This document shows positions 37,800-47,999 of a stretch of 64,000 nucleotides of DNA, in pieces. The DNA is taken from contig OZ025239.1 in assembly GCA_964019155.1 (NCBI GenBank), forward strand, positions 98,409,062 through 98,473,061. Direction: 5' to 3'. Under the pieces are notes generated by a model. That model saw only the letters and a program-made list of their open reading frames with translations, searched no databases and had not been told where the DNA came from. Every line of letters begins with the position of its first letter. Position 1 is the stretch's first letter. The position numbers were made by a program, and so were the translations under genes. The stretch comes from Osedax fenrisi (taxonomy: Eukaryota; Annelida; Polychaeta; Sabellida; Siboglinidae).

Positions 37800-39150
37800 T
37801 ATATTTCTTAATTCTATATATGGACCGCTGTAATAGATGTGTGCTAACAGAAATAGCCTGTCTTAGTACATTTCGTTATCATTTGTATCATTACGAAAGC
37901 GACATGTAACACGGCACATTCACTCATTTAATCAATAATAGGCGTGTCGTTGTTCAATAACTTTGAAATAGATACACCATGAACTATACTATCTACTTCA
38001 GCTATACACTATAGTAACAATCCCTATTATGATCGTCGCTTATACTTTAGATATTGTACACGCGCATATATTATGACCCGCATTATGCAACATCACGTGA
38101 TACTTATACTAGTATACGATGTATATATCGAAACTGCGCTAGCAGTTAATACGTAAGTAGTAAGTTGGGTATAGCGTATGCTATACAACTTATAAATCAC
38201 TGCGTTAATCAATCTATGTACACATGCATATCGTGTACACGTGTGTATTCTTCTCCTCCTCATCATCATCACTTTCACTATTTAATTCTGTGTCCACTCC
38301 TTTATAGGTTCGACTTTATATCATCATGATCTACAGATAACCGTTAGTATACCACCCCTATTCACCCCTACCAACTATAGGGCTGAGGATATCATTGGGT
38401 ATTCCACAACATAAACTGTACGACGTATACACACACTGCTACACTCAGCCTTCTAGTGTTAGGTCCACACGCATGTGTTTCGGCAGTCTCTTATAAATAA
38501 CGAATAATCGTTAATTACGAAAATCCATATATTGGATATAGTTTATATATTTATATATATATATATATTATACAATACATAATATACTGTATGCTCTTGT
38601 AAATGATACATTTTATACGACACGATATAGTCTAGTATCGATATCGTCGTGAAATCGCGTTGTTTTACGATATATCCCGTTTCAATAATCGATTACCTAC
38701 CACCGTGACCGTGACCACGATATTGCGTAATCTAATAGTTATCTGGCGAGTCGGTTACATCATTATCATGACGTCATCATCGTCATCGTAACCACCACCA
38801 TCATCAGCAGCGCACATCGGTCGTTAGATAAGTATCACGAATACTGATATAAATATGCGCATGCAGATAATAGCATGTAGTTTTAAATATCGTGACCCAT
38901 ACCAGATGTTATTGTCACGTGCTATAAAGTAAGGGTAATGACAGTATGGTAAGGGCAATGACAGTATGGTAAGGGCGTATGTCGCAGTATGATGTAATCT
39001 AATTCCTGAAATATATGATGCACACTTTATACACGTTGATGAGTACACGCCCTCTTTATAACCGATCATATACACTTTATATAACATACTATCTATAGAT
39101 CTATAGCTATCTAGTATAGTAGAGCGTAGTTTAACATACATATAAATAAT
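37800..39150. promoter_or_regulatory. CpG-richer patch, candidate regulatory region
   Basis: A second patch with raised CpG. It shares ACATCACGTGATA (about 38090) and GACGTCAT (about 38770) with the patch at 29-30 kb, and has a further TCACGTG at about 38915, GATAAC words and a two-unit GGTAAGGGCAATGACAGTAT repeat near 38930-38980. No convincing exon: the minus open frames (38093-38278, 38824-39183) lack protein-like composition. It lies about 2-3 kb upstream of the L3MBTL-like coding start, so it could be its promoter or first-exon region. Confidence 0.4.
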
Positions 39151-39189
39151 GTAATTACCATAAGCACAGATATATACATACACACCTAT

Positions 39190-40690
39190 ATATTTTCAAA
39201 TTATATATTAATTAATTATTTTATATAATTAATTTAATAATTTCAAAATTGTATACATGTTTTATAGTATATTAATACAATAAAATACACACACATATAT
39301 ATATATATATATATATTGCAATAGTCTAGTAGTAATAATAGTACATTGCCTAACAAACATGAAAGTTGTAGTACTGCAACTGTTTATGTAAACCCATGAG
39401 AATGATACTATAGTATATAATTGTATACAATTAGCTATTGTGCAATAAGGCAATTATATGCTAACTATGCTAACTATGATGTATCTACACGTTATCATTT
39501 CTTGGTAATGTACATTATAATCCTGGTCAATATTCATGTATTATTATAGTTTAAGTAAAGTTTAATTGCATGTTAATATCAATTGAAACAATGCAAGTGT
39601 ATAGATTTATTTAAGTAGTGTGTTAGAAAACATAATAACATTGACTAGAGTTTATGTTATATAACACCTTATGTACACTATTTCACACTATTCAAGTTAT
39701 ATTAATAATAGTATGCCTCAACTGATGCAATGATGACTTGCATTTGTGCACTGAAATACCCCTGATAGATAGATGGGTGGGCTTGGAGGAGGTACACACT
39801 AGTGGGTAATACTGATACTATGAAGATGTTAACACAGGCGAGAACATTAACAAACCACTAATACCAATGTGCTCATCTTGAGATACATCTATCAGTGATA
39901 TATTATTGGTGCTTTAAAGTTGAATTAAACTGGATTAAACTGTTAATTATGAATACCTTAAACTTAACTTACCTTAACAATTGCATAATGTTTATATAAA
40001 TCATAAACTGTCTGATTAAATGCTATTTTCCCATTCCATACCTTATAAGGAATAGGGTGATTGTAGTGCAGGGGTCAGCTTCCTGAATGATGCAGATGAT
40101 ATAGTAATATAGATAATTTTCTTATAGATAATAATTCTTTCATAATTATAAATGCTAGCAACATAATAGTAGACTGTACTGACATAAATATCATCTTCAA
40201 TAAGTCCATTATAAAATAACTCATGCAAACGATTAAATATCTCAATATTATACTTTTAAAATAAGAATTATATACTATATATTACTCTATACATTAGCTA
40301 ACATTAGGAATATATTTTTTACAATTATTTAATTTGCAAAATAAATAATAATAATTTTGCCAATCTATGGAAAAATTATCAATAGTTCCCTTTATATATA
40401 AATTATTAATACTAATTGTATATCCATCACCAATACCTTATATTATTAAATTAGGACAGCTTTGATAATAATAGGTTAAGTTTTACTATAAAATTTAATT
40501 ACTCAAAATTTGTTTATAATTTTATTTCTAATTTATGCTAACTATATTTGATTCACAAATATAATACATTTTTAAAATTATCTTCAATCTACATAATAAT
40601 CAATATTGAAAAATAATCAATTATTATGTTTTGACCATGGCCTATGATAACTAATGGTTTAATGATAGGATTTCCTACATCAATAAAAAT
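39190..40690. other. AT-rich intergenic stretch
   Basis: No supported gene. The minus open frames at 39262-39453 and 40043-40228 are short and not recognised; the latter has a somewhat protein-like start but no context. Confidence 0.4.
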
Positions 40691-40762
40691 GGGCTCGTCC
40701 GGGATTTGAACCCGGGACCTCTCGCACCCAAAGCGAAAATCATACCCCTAGACCAACGAGCC
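40691..40762 (-). tRNA. tRNA-Pro (anticodon TGG)
   Basis: The minus strand folds into a full 72-base cloverleaf. The acceptor stem GGCTCGT pairs with ACGAGCC, with discriminator C. The anticodon stem TTCGC/GCGAG encloses loop TTTGGGT, giving anticodon TGG (proline). The T arm has GGTTCAAATCC (box B), and GGTCTAGGGG is the D arm/box A. A run of five T follows one base past the 3' end, a polymerase III terminator. No intron. It lies about 0.5 kb upstream of the L3MBTL-like coding start in the opposite orientation. Confidence 0.95.
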
Positions 40763-41298
40763 ATATATATATATATATATTAAATATTATATATAATATA
40801 TATTTTAGTTATATTTAATTTGCATTGTATAAATGTATATGTTTTTTAATATTAGTTTCACCAAAATTATTAATGATATAAATATATGCAATGAATTAAA
40901 TTCAACTAAATTATATATATGTATGTACTATAAATTATAGTCTATAATTAAAGGATTATCATATTCATCATGGTGAAAATCTTTATTGTTTTTAAAATAA
41001 GCTAGGCACTAAAAGCCTGCAACATTCTTTATTCATATTAATGATTGTATAAATATATATAATATATAATATATGTATGTATAAATAGTAAAAAGATATA
41101 ATATACTATATAATATCGCCAAGCTTTTTATCAGGTACCTAATTAAACATAAACGTAAATCAAGTAGTATTTACAAGTATAAATTGCACTCATAAGTAAT
41201 AATCTAATAAGATTTAATGATTAATAAAAGCATTACGATAATGATTACGCCTAGATATCGATACTTAAATATAACCTCCTTTCGTTAACCCATCGCAG
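40763..41298. other. Region immediately upstream of L3MBTL-like coding exon 1
   Basis: AT-rich. Its end, CTTTCGTTAACCCATCGCAG, looks like a splice acceptor, suggesting a 5' non-coding exon further upstream. Confidence 0.45.
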
Positions 41299-41310
41299 GT
41301 GACCACTGAA

Positions 41311-44128
41311 ATGGTGCAACCCCTCGATGGCTATGACTCATTGGTGGAGAAGATACACGCCAACAAATCACTGCCCAAAGAAACCGGGTCACCATCAACG
41401 ACTGTAGAGGAAAACACGACCGTCGCCGCAACAACTCTAGGCGTACTGGTTAAGAACACGAACAGCAACACTTCTAGTGATGTCAACAGACGAGACGATG
41501 GTAGCGGAGGAGGAGGGGAGGGTAATAACAATAACGGAGGCAATGGGGTCGGCGGAGAGGGAGGTCAAACGGAGTGTGCTCCAATCGACTCGGCGCGTTA
41601 CGATGATGTCACCGTAGCGCCCGCCGACCCCTCGACTGATAACTACGAAGGTCAAGTGATCAGTACTAAATGCCGCGGTGATACCATAGAGAGTGAAGAT
41701 AGTCTCCTCCTCCTCAAGAAGAGAGCCTCGGCTAAAACGGGAGGGGGCGTCGTCAATAATAACAACAACGTGTGCAGTAACGGCATCAAGGCCACCGATG
41801 ATAATCATACGGTACAGCTGTCATCGGACATACAAGATAATATAGTTAATGATGACAATATAGGCGACAAAGTCATCACTAGTGACACTGTGAGTGCAGA
41901 TGTCATATCCAGTGACACTGTTAGTGATGATGTCATACCCAGTGACATTGTTAGTGATGATGTCATACCCAGTGATACTGTGAGTGATGATGTCATACCC
42001 AGTGACACTGTGAGTGATGATGTCATACCCAGTGACACTGTGAGTGATGATGTCATACCCAATGACACTGTCAGTGATGATGTCATACCCAGTGACACTG
42101 TGAGTGATGATGTCATACCCAGTGACACTGTGAGTGATGATGTCATACCCAGTGACACTGTGAGTGATGATGTCATACCCAGTGACACTGTGAGTAATTA
42201 TGTCATACCCAGTGACACTGTGAGTGATGATGTCATACCCAGTGACACTGTGAGTTATGATGTCATACCCAGTGACACTGTGAGTGATGCTGTCATCACT
42301 AGTGAAATTATTAATGATGATGTCAAACCTAGTGACTGTTCAATCATAGATGATAAGAATAATGAAATGAATCCGTTGTCGACAAATACCACCAACAAGG
42401 AGACTAAAACGATTGAGAAAAATGATTTTTATGGCAGAGGTCAAGGTCAAGGTGACATTAATGCCACCAATCACCGAGACTCCAATGACATCAGTTATGC
42501 AACCGATAACTCACAATCAATGGACCCTGCCACAAACCTTGTTATCCAATCGATGGATGTAACCTCAAACCCAATTACCCCGCAAATAGATCCCGCTACA
42601 AACCCCATTACCCCATCCTTAGATAGCACCTCAAACTACATTGCCCCTATTATCCCATCAATTGACCCCGATACAAACCTTATTCCACCGTCGATAGACC
42701 CGAATACAAATGCCGTTAACCCATCTACAGTTCCCATTACCACGAGTGATACTGACAGTCACGATGAACCTCCTATAGAGAGCTGCATTGAGAACAGCGG
42801 TGAAGTGACCACCATCACATCGACGCATAGCTCTCCCAGCTGCACAGTTGATCACTCGAATAGTAGTGATAAAGCAGAATGTGGTGGGGGCAACATTGTG
42901 GACACTAATAAAGTTACTGACACAAATAAAGATACTGACACAAATAAAGATACTGACACAAATAAAGATACTGACACAAATAAATATAATGACACTAATC
43001 AAGTTACTGACACAAATAAATATAATGACACTGATAACTATACTGACACTAATAAAGATAATAACACAAATAAACTTACTGACACTAATAAAGATACTGA
43101 CACAAATAATGTTACTGATACTAATAAAGTTACTGATACTAGTAAAGTTACTGATACTAATAAAGATTCAGACACTAATAAAGATATTGGCACTAATAAA
43201 GTAACTGAAACAAATAAAGATACTGACACTAATCAAGATATTGAAACTAAAAAGAGTACTGACACTAATAAAGTAACTGATACTAATAAAGATACTGACA
43301 CAAATAAAGATATTGGCACTAATAAAGTTACTGACACAAATAAAGATACTGACACTAATCAAGATATTGAAACTAAAAAGGAAACTGACACTAATAAAGT
43401 AACTGATACTAATACAAATATAGACACTAATAAAAATACAGACAATAATAAAAATAATGACACTAATAAAGATATAGACACTAATAAAAATACAGACAAT
43501 AATACAAATAATGACACTAATAAAGATATTGACACTAATAAAGTTACTGACACTGATAAAGATACATATACTAATCAAGATATTGGCACTAATGAAAATA
43601 ATGATGCTTTTAAAAATATTGATGCCAATAGAGTTATTGTTAGTAATATGGTCTCTATCATAAAAAGTAGCACGAATAACAGCAGCTGTATCAATATAAA
43701 CCGCAACAGTGGTGATGTCGCCATCGCAAAAGTTCCGGAACAAAACGATCGAGGAAACACACCGACTTTAAAACTGACCGTCAAACGAGCGCCACCCGCA
43801 CCGTCGCCCCAACCACTCGTGGGCACCATTAAGATATTCCTACAGGGAAGTAAACACATGAAGTCATCGAGCACAGTACCGACTGCGCTCGTTAAGACCC
43901 TGATACCGTACACCACCATTACCGCTACCAAGCGTCAAATATCCTCCTCAAACGAAGACATTACTACAACTAGTCCGATCTCCTTTAAGAGGGTCACACC
44001 ATTAGCGCAGTCGATCCCCTTGTCACCCTCCTCAGCCAATCAGAACGTCGCTGCTACGAGTGAAGCTACGACTCCTATTAAAAAGTTTAAATTCAGCTTG
44101 GACTCTGCTTCCGGAAACTATGTGAAAG
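41311..44128 (+). CDS. L3MBTL: L3MBTL-like exon 1: repeat-rich N-terminus
   Basis: The ATG at 41311 (GAAATGG, good initiation context) is the first in-frame Met; the frame is open upstream to 41275, and CATCGCAG at 41298 looks like an acceptor, so a non-coding exon probably joins at 41299. The exon encodes about 939 residues of low-complexity sequence. Gly/Asn-rich and Ser/Thr-rich stretches come first, then about 14 copies of the 10-mer SDTVSDDVIP, a Pro/Asn/Ser-rich linker (TNPITP-type), and about 38 copies of the 6-mer TNKDTD. A basic region with KLTVKRAPPAPSP, TATKRQISSSN and TPIKKFKFSLDS comes last and could hold nuclear localisation signals. It ends phase 1 at GTGAAAG|GTAATC. The several minus-strand open frames here are shadows of the repeats. 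Confidence 0.88.
41870..42300 (+). repeat. 30-bp coding tandem repeat (SDTVSDDVIP)n
   Basis: About 14 in-frame 30-base units with GTGATGATGTCATACCCAGT cores. Variants such as SDIV, NDTV, SNYV and SYDV show partial divergence, but most units are identical at DNA level, suggesting recent homogenisation. TVSD fits a casein kinase 2 site pattern (inference). Confidence 0.92.
42898..43620 (+). repeat. 18-bp coding tandem repeat (TNKDTD)n
   Basis: About 38 in-frame units of ACTAATAAAGATACTGAC type, with K, Q, N and V, I, Y, S variants; a larger higher-order block (NKDTDTNQDIETKK) is repeated. It codes for a hydrophilic, Asp/Thr/Asn/Lys-rich and probably disordered segment. Confidence 0.92.
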
Positions 44129-44240
44129 GTAATCGCTGACCTAGTTAACTAACCTAGTTCTGTAACCTACTTCACTAACTTAGTTCTCTGACCTAGTTTA
44201 TTGACCTAGTTCACTACCTATGTAAAAGGTTCACTAACTT
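44129..44240 (+). repeat. Intronic CTAGTT-type tandem repeat
   Basis: Directly behind the exon 1 donor, about seven degenerate units of 15-17 bases (CTGACCTAGTTCACTA type). CTATGTAAAAGGTTCACTAA repeats the exon-end/donor word ACTATGTGAAAGGT, so it duplicates a donor-like sequence. Confidence 0.6.
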
Positions 44241-44576
44241 AGTTTCCAGTAATGTATTTCTACATTTCCACAATTTACCGACATCTTTAAAACCAATTCC
44301 TGAATGAGTTTTTTTTTAATATTTCTAATAAGTATGCTAATGTTATTAATTTTATTTATAATTCTACTTATAATTCTACATATATTAATTATTATAATTG
44401 AATTGATGTTAATAGGGTAGTACTACAATTATGCTAAATACCCTATTGTTTATCACTAAACCCTATAACTATTGCAACCTATAGATAATATAGTCAGTGT
44501 ATGGCCAATGTCGCAATATACCTTATAGTATACTAAGTACAATAGGAGTTACAACAATCACCCATGTGTTATATAG

Positions 44577-44679
44577 GAGGCAAGGAACACAAGTGTGAAG
44601 GTTGTTATCAAAGGTTCAATAAACTGTTAAATGGAGGAAGGTTCTGTTCTAAAAAGTGTGTCGGAACTTTTGCATCGAG
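44577..44679 (+). CDS. L3MBTL: L3MBTL-like exon 2: FCS zinc finger
   Basis: Acceptor GTTATATAG, donor AG|GTTATA, phase 1 in and 2 out. It encodes GGKEHKCEGCYQRFNKLLNG followed by GRFCSKKCVGTFASR. The C-x2-C ... RFCS-x2-C spacing is the FCS-type zinc finger seen in Polycomb-group and L3MBTL proteins, where it is thought to bind nucleic acid. The Cys ligands are all present. This exon is too short to appear as a long ORF. Confidence 0.88.
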
Positions 44680-45102
44680 GTTATATTTCTAGACTATGTA
44701 TATATATACAGGTACATTATTAATATCTTATTACGATGAAAGATTAGAATTTATAAAAATAAAAATTTTAAATGTACGACTTTGTATATAAAACAACATA
44801 TATATTTTAATTTTTAGTCTCAAGTAGTGATGTAAATGATGCTGAGCCAAGACGTTTTGTTATTGATGCTACGAGACTTTCAATTTCGTAAAAAAAATGA
44901 GCCCTAGCCGTGACGAGTTGAGACTCTTATAAAACATAACCGAGCCGAAATGATACTTTTTTGAAGTTACATTTTAATGCTCATTTTTATATATTTCACA
45001 TTTATTTAAATTTTAAAAAAATTATCTGCGCCAACTTCGGTATATAATATTTGAATTACATACATGATATACTATTTTTAAATGTTAGTATTAATATAGA
45101 AG

Positions 45103-45271
45103 GATCAATCGCAACGCCAAGTTATTGGATAAAGGGGGAATGGAAGATGGTGGCCTCGACTCGTCCCTAAGATCAGGGTCATGTCCTTTGGGCGACCTTG
45201 AGCAGAGCATCTACTCTAAACTAATCGTCGACCGTCTCGGTACTATTCCGCCACTTAAAACATTCTCCAAG
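45103..45271 (+). CDS. L3MBTL: L3MBTL-like exon 3: linker to MBT1
   Basis: Acceptor ATATAGAAG; donor AAG|GTCAGT, phase 2 in and 0 out. It encodes INRNAKLLDKGGMEDGGLDS, then a GSCPLGDLEQ segment and IYSKLIVDRLGTIPPLKTFS. The last part occupies the place of the MBT1 N-terminal arm but lacks the usual F-x-W-x-x-Y-L start. Phase agreement on both sides and a good donor support it. Confidence 0.8.
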
Positions 45272-46135
45272 GTCAGTCAGTCATTCATTATATAGTGCTA
45301 ACAACATTGTTTTCATCATACCTTCCTTATCTTAGCTTATCTTAGCTTATCTTAGCTTACCTTCCTTATCTTAGCTTACCTTCCTATTCTTACCATCTTA
45401 GCTATTATCAGGTTGGACATGGTGTATATAACTGCACTCACCATGTCAATCACATCATTAGTAGAAATTCCGGTTGTACAGCTTAACACTTTAACCTTGA
45501 CCTTGAGCGTTGCAGATCGTCGCGCTCAAATATATAGCCGCTCTAATATAGGACATATTAAATAGATCTACTTATCGCTTATGAAAATTTAAATAACTAA
45601 TATTATATATAAATTAATGAATATTTATATTATTATTTAATTTTGGTATGTTTATATTTCCATTTTAACAAAACATATACTTCAGTGAAAAAAATAATTA
45701 ATAATATAAGTATAATAACAATATTAATAATATAAATATAATAATATTAAATAAATAATACAAGTATTTATTTAATTATTTTTAAAGATATATAATATTA
45801 AAGGCATATTTAATCCCTCATATTTTTTTTAATATTGCGAATTATTATATCAGTATGTTAAATTAATTAAATATATAAAATTATAAAATTAGTTAAGTTA
45901 AAATAATAAATTAAACAGTTGAAATTATTTATTTAATTAATAAAAATAAATTATTATAGTTAAGTTATTATTATAGAATTTACTTTAAAAATACTACAAC
46001 TTGTAATATACAATAATTTTAAAATATATGTTTAAAATGTATTTTAACATTTTATATAATATATTTATTTATAAAAAGTATATATAATCTCTGGATCTCA
46101 AAGAGTTAATGCCACAACCTACCATCGCCCATTAG

Positions 46136-46240
46136 AGTCAAAAGTTCACGAAGTTCAGTGAAGAGGTCAAGGTCGGAATGCGTCTGGAGGGCATCGATCC
46201 TTCGCATCAACATCTCTACGTGATACTCAGTGTAGCCCAG
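46136..46240 (+). CDS. L3MBTL: L3MBTL-like exon 4: MBT repeat 1, first half
   Basis: Acceptor CCCATTAG, donor CAG|GTATTT, phase 0 both ends. Encodes SQKFTKFSEEVKVGMRLEGI then DPSHQHLYVILSVAQ. V-G-M-R-L-E-G-I-D-P is the MBT core start; the IDPSH word matches the MBT1 variant of L3MBTL1 (IDPQH), which does not form the methyl-lysine cage. Confidence 0.92.
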
Positions 46241-47472
46241 GTATTTGTTTAAACCCCTTTTCTATTGTTCTCTCTCCCCCATCACCCCCACCGATCCGAT
46301 GTATAATGTATTTACTATAGTATTACGTTAAACTATTATATGAATACAATTAGAACTGCATTATATGTGAATAGATATAAATACATTACAATATACTTAT
46401 CTCACATTGTATTATATATTCATCTATTTCTATGTAATCATATTAGTTAGAAAACACATTTAAGACAATAACTTATCTGTGGAAAATATAGCTAAATATT
46501 TATGATAAGCATTATTTTATTTTATAAGCATTATACAAATTTTATATTTTCATTTGTATATTGTTATTGTTATATTGTATATTGTTATATCATTATGTAG
46601 GCCTCCTCATCTCTTATCTCTATACAAAATACACATATTTTTAGTAATAATACATAATTCAAATACCTTATCTTTGATACATTATACCATTATTTATAAA
46701 TTTTATTTGAACATTAAAAATAGTTTTCCCAGACTAATTTAAACTTGTGTATATAATTTCCATTATTGGTTACCACATTCATCTCTGCATATAATTACAC
46801 ACATATACATACATACCTGACTAATACACACACATGTATCCACACTAAAACAAACACATACATATACATATAGTTAAAGTGATATACGTTTTTTTCAGTT
46901 CACAGAATACTATTATCATTCACTAATTAGTAGAAATTATACATTCATTATATTATCTTTGGTTATGTTACATCATTGCATCTTACACTAATTCTAATAA
47001 GTCTCATATTTTTTTTAATCCAGAATAATTCATAAATTATATATGTCTTACTATATAAATTATAAAATTACTATAATAAATTATAAAACATCAATTATAT
47101 ATTATAGAAGACATTTTTTTTTAAATAGATATATCATATTTGTATTTGATTATATCATATTGATCACTTATATTTACTAAATCTTTGATATAAAGTACCT
47201 CAATAAGTATGCATTCTAAACTTCCTATTTTTCACATAGAGTCTAGTATTCAATATTTATTTGTGATGATCAATTATTGATTTTCTCCTGTTAAAATAAA
47301 ATTGATCAAGCAGTTTGATATCAATTGCAACACATGTACAATACTTATTTTAGATTTGTCATCCCCATATTTATCATCCTCTTCCCCATCTCTATTGCAC
47401 AACTCTATCATCCTCACCCCATCCTCTCCACCCCCCTTACCCCCACCCCCTCATGACTATACCAATACACAG

Positions 47473-47605
47473 ATTAATGGAGTCAGACTCCGAATGCACA
47501 TCGACGGATTCTCTGAAATGTACGACTTCTGGGTGAACAGGGATTCTTCTTACATCTTCCCGGCGGGATGGTGTTCCCGCTTTGGTAAGAGACTGCAGCC
47601 TCCCG
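47473..47605 (+). CDS. L3MBTL: L3MBTL-like exon 5: MBT repeat 1, second half
   Basis: A strong pyrimidine tract and ACACAG acceptor; donor CCCG|GTAGAG, phase 0 in and 1 out. Encodes INGVRLRMHIDGFSEMYDFW, VNRDSSYIFPAGWC and FGKRLQPP, closely following the L3MBTL1 pattern (RLRLHFDGYSECHDFWVN ... PAGW ... LQPP). The longer ORF 47302-47685 includes intron at both ends. Confidence 0.95.
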
Positions 47606-47901
47606 GTAGAGGTCAGTGTGTGTATAACTGCTATTCATCACGCGGAAAACAATTAATTTTAATTAATTTAAAATATATATTTTAATGATGTTATATTATA
47701 TTTATATTTTTACAAATTGTAAAAATACACATTTTTAAAAAAACCATAAAAACATAAATTTCATATAAATTAAGTTAATTTATTTGTAATATCAATATTA
47801 AAAAATAAAAATTATTAATAATTTTGTATAAGTTGAAATTAATATTATTCTTAATAACTGTTGATGTTATTCTATCTCTAATTAAAAGCTTACACATACA
47901 G

Positions 47902-47993
47902 CCTACAGTGGTGCCTTCATATGGGAAGATTATCTGCTAATGAATAAGTTCATCATGATGCCTGAACGACTTTTCCTCACTAAAAATGATACG
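47902..47993 (+). CDS. L3MBTL: L3MBTL-like exon 6: arm of MBT repeat 2
   Basis: Acceptor CACATACAG; donor ACG|GTTATT (weak but in phase 0), phase 1 in. Encodes YSGAFIWEDYLLMNKFIMMP and ERLFLTKNDT, matching the W-x-x-Y-L ... P-x-x-L-F arm of MBT repeats. It is followed by the longest intron (about 4 kb), which carries a large inverted repeat. Confidence 0.88.
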
Positions 47994-47999
47994 GTTATT

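Noticed and set aside
41805..42188. Minus-strand open frame of SLGMTSSLTV repeats
   Set aside because: It is the complement of the 30-bp coding array and exists only because the repeat has no stop in that frame.
43168..43743. Minus-strand 191-codon frame rich in Ile/Ser/Phe
   Set aside because: A shadow of the 18-bp array in the plus-strand exon.
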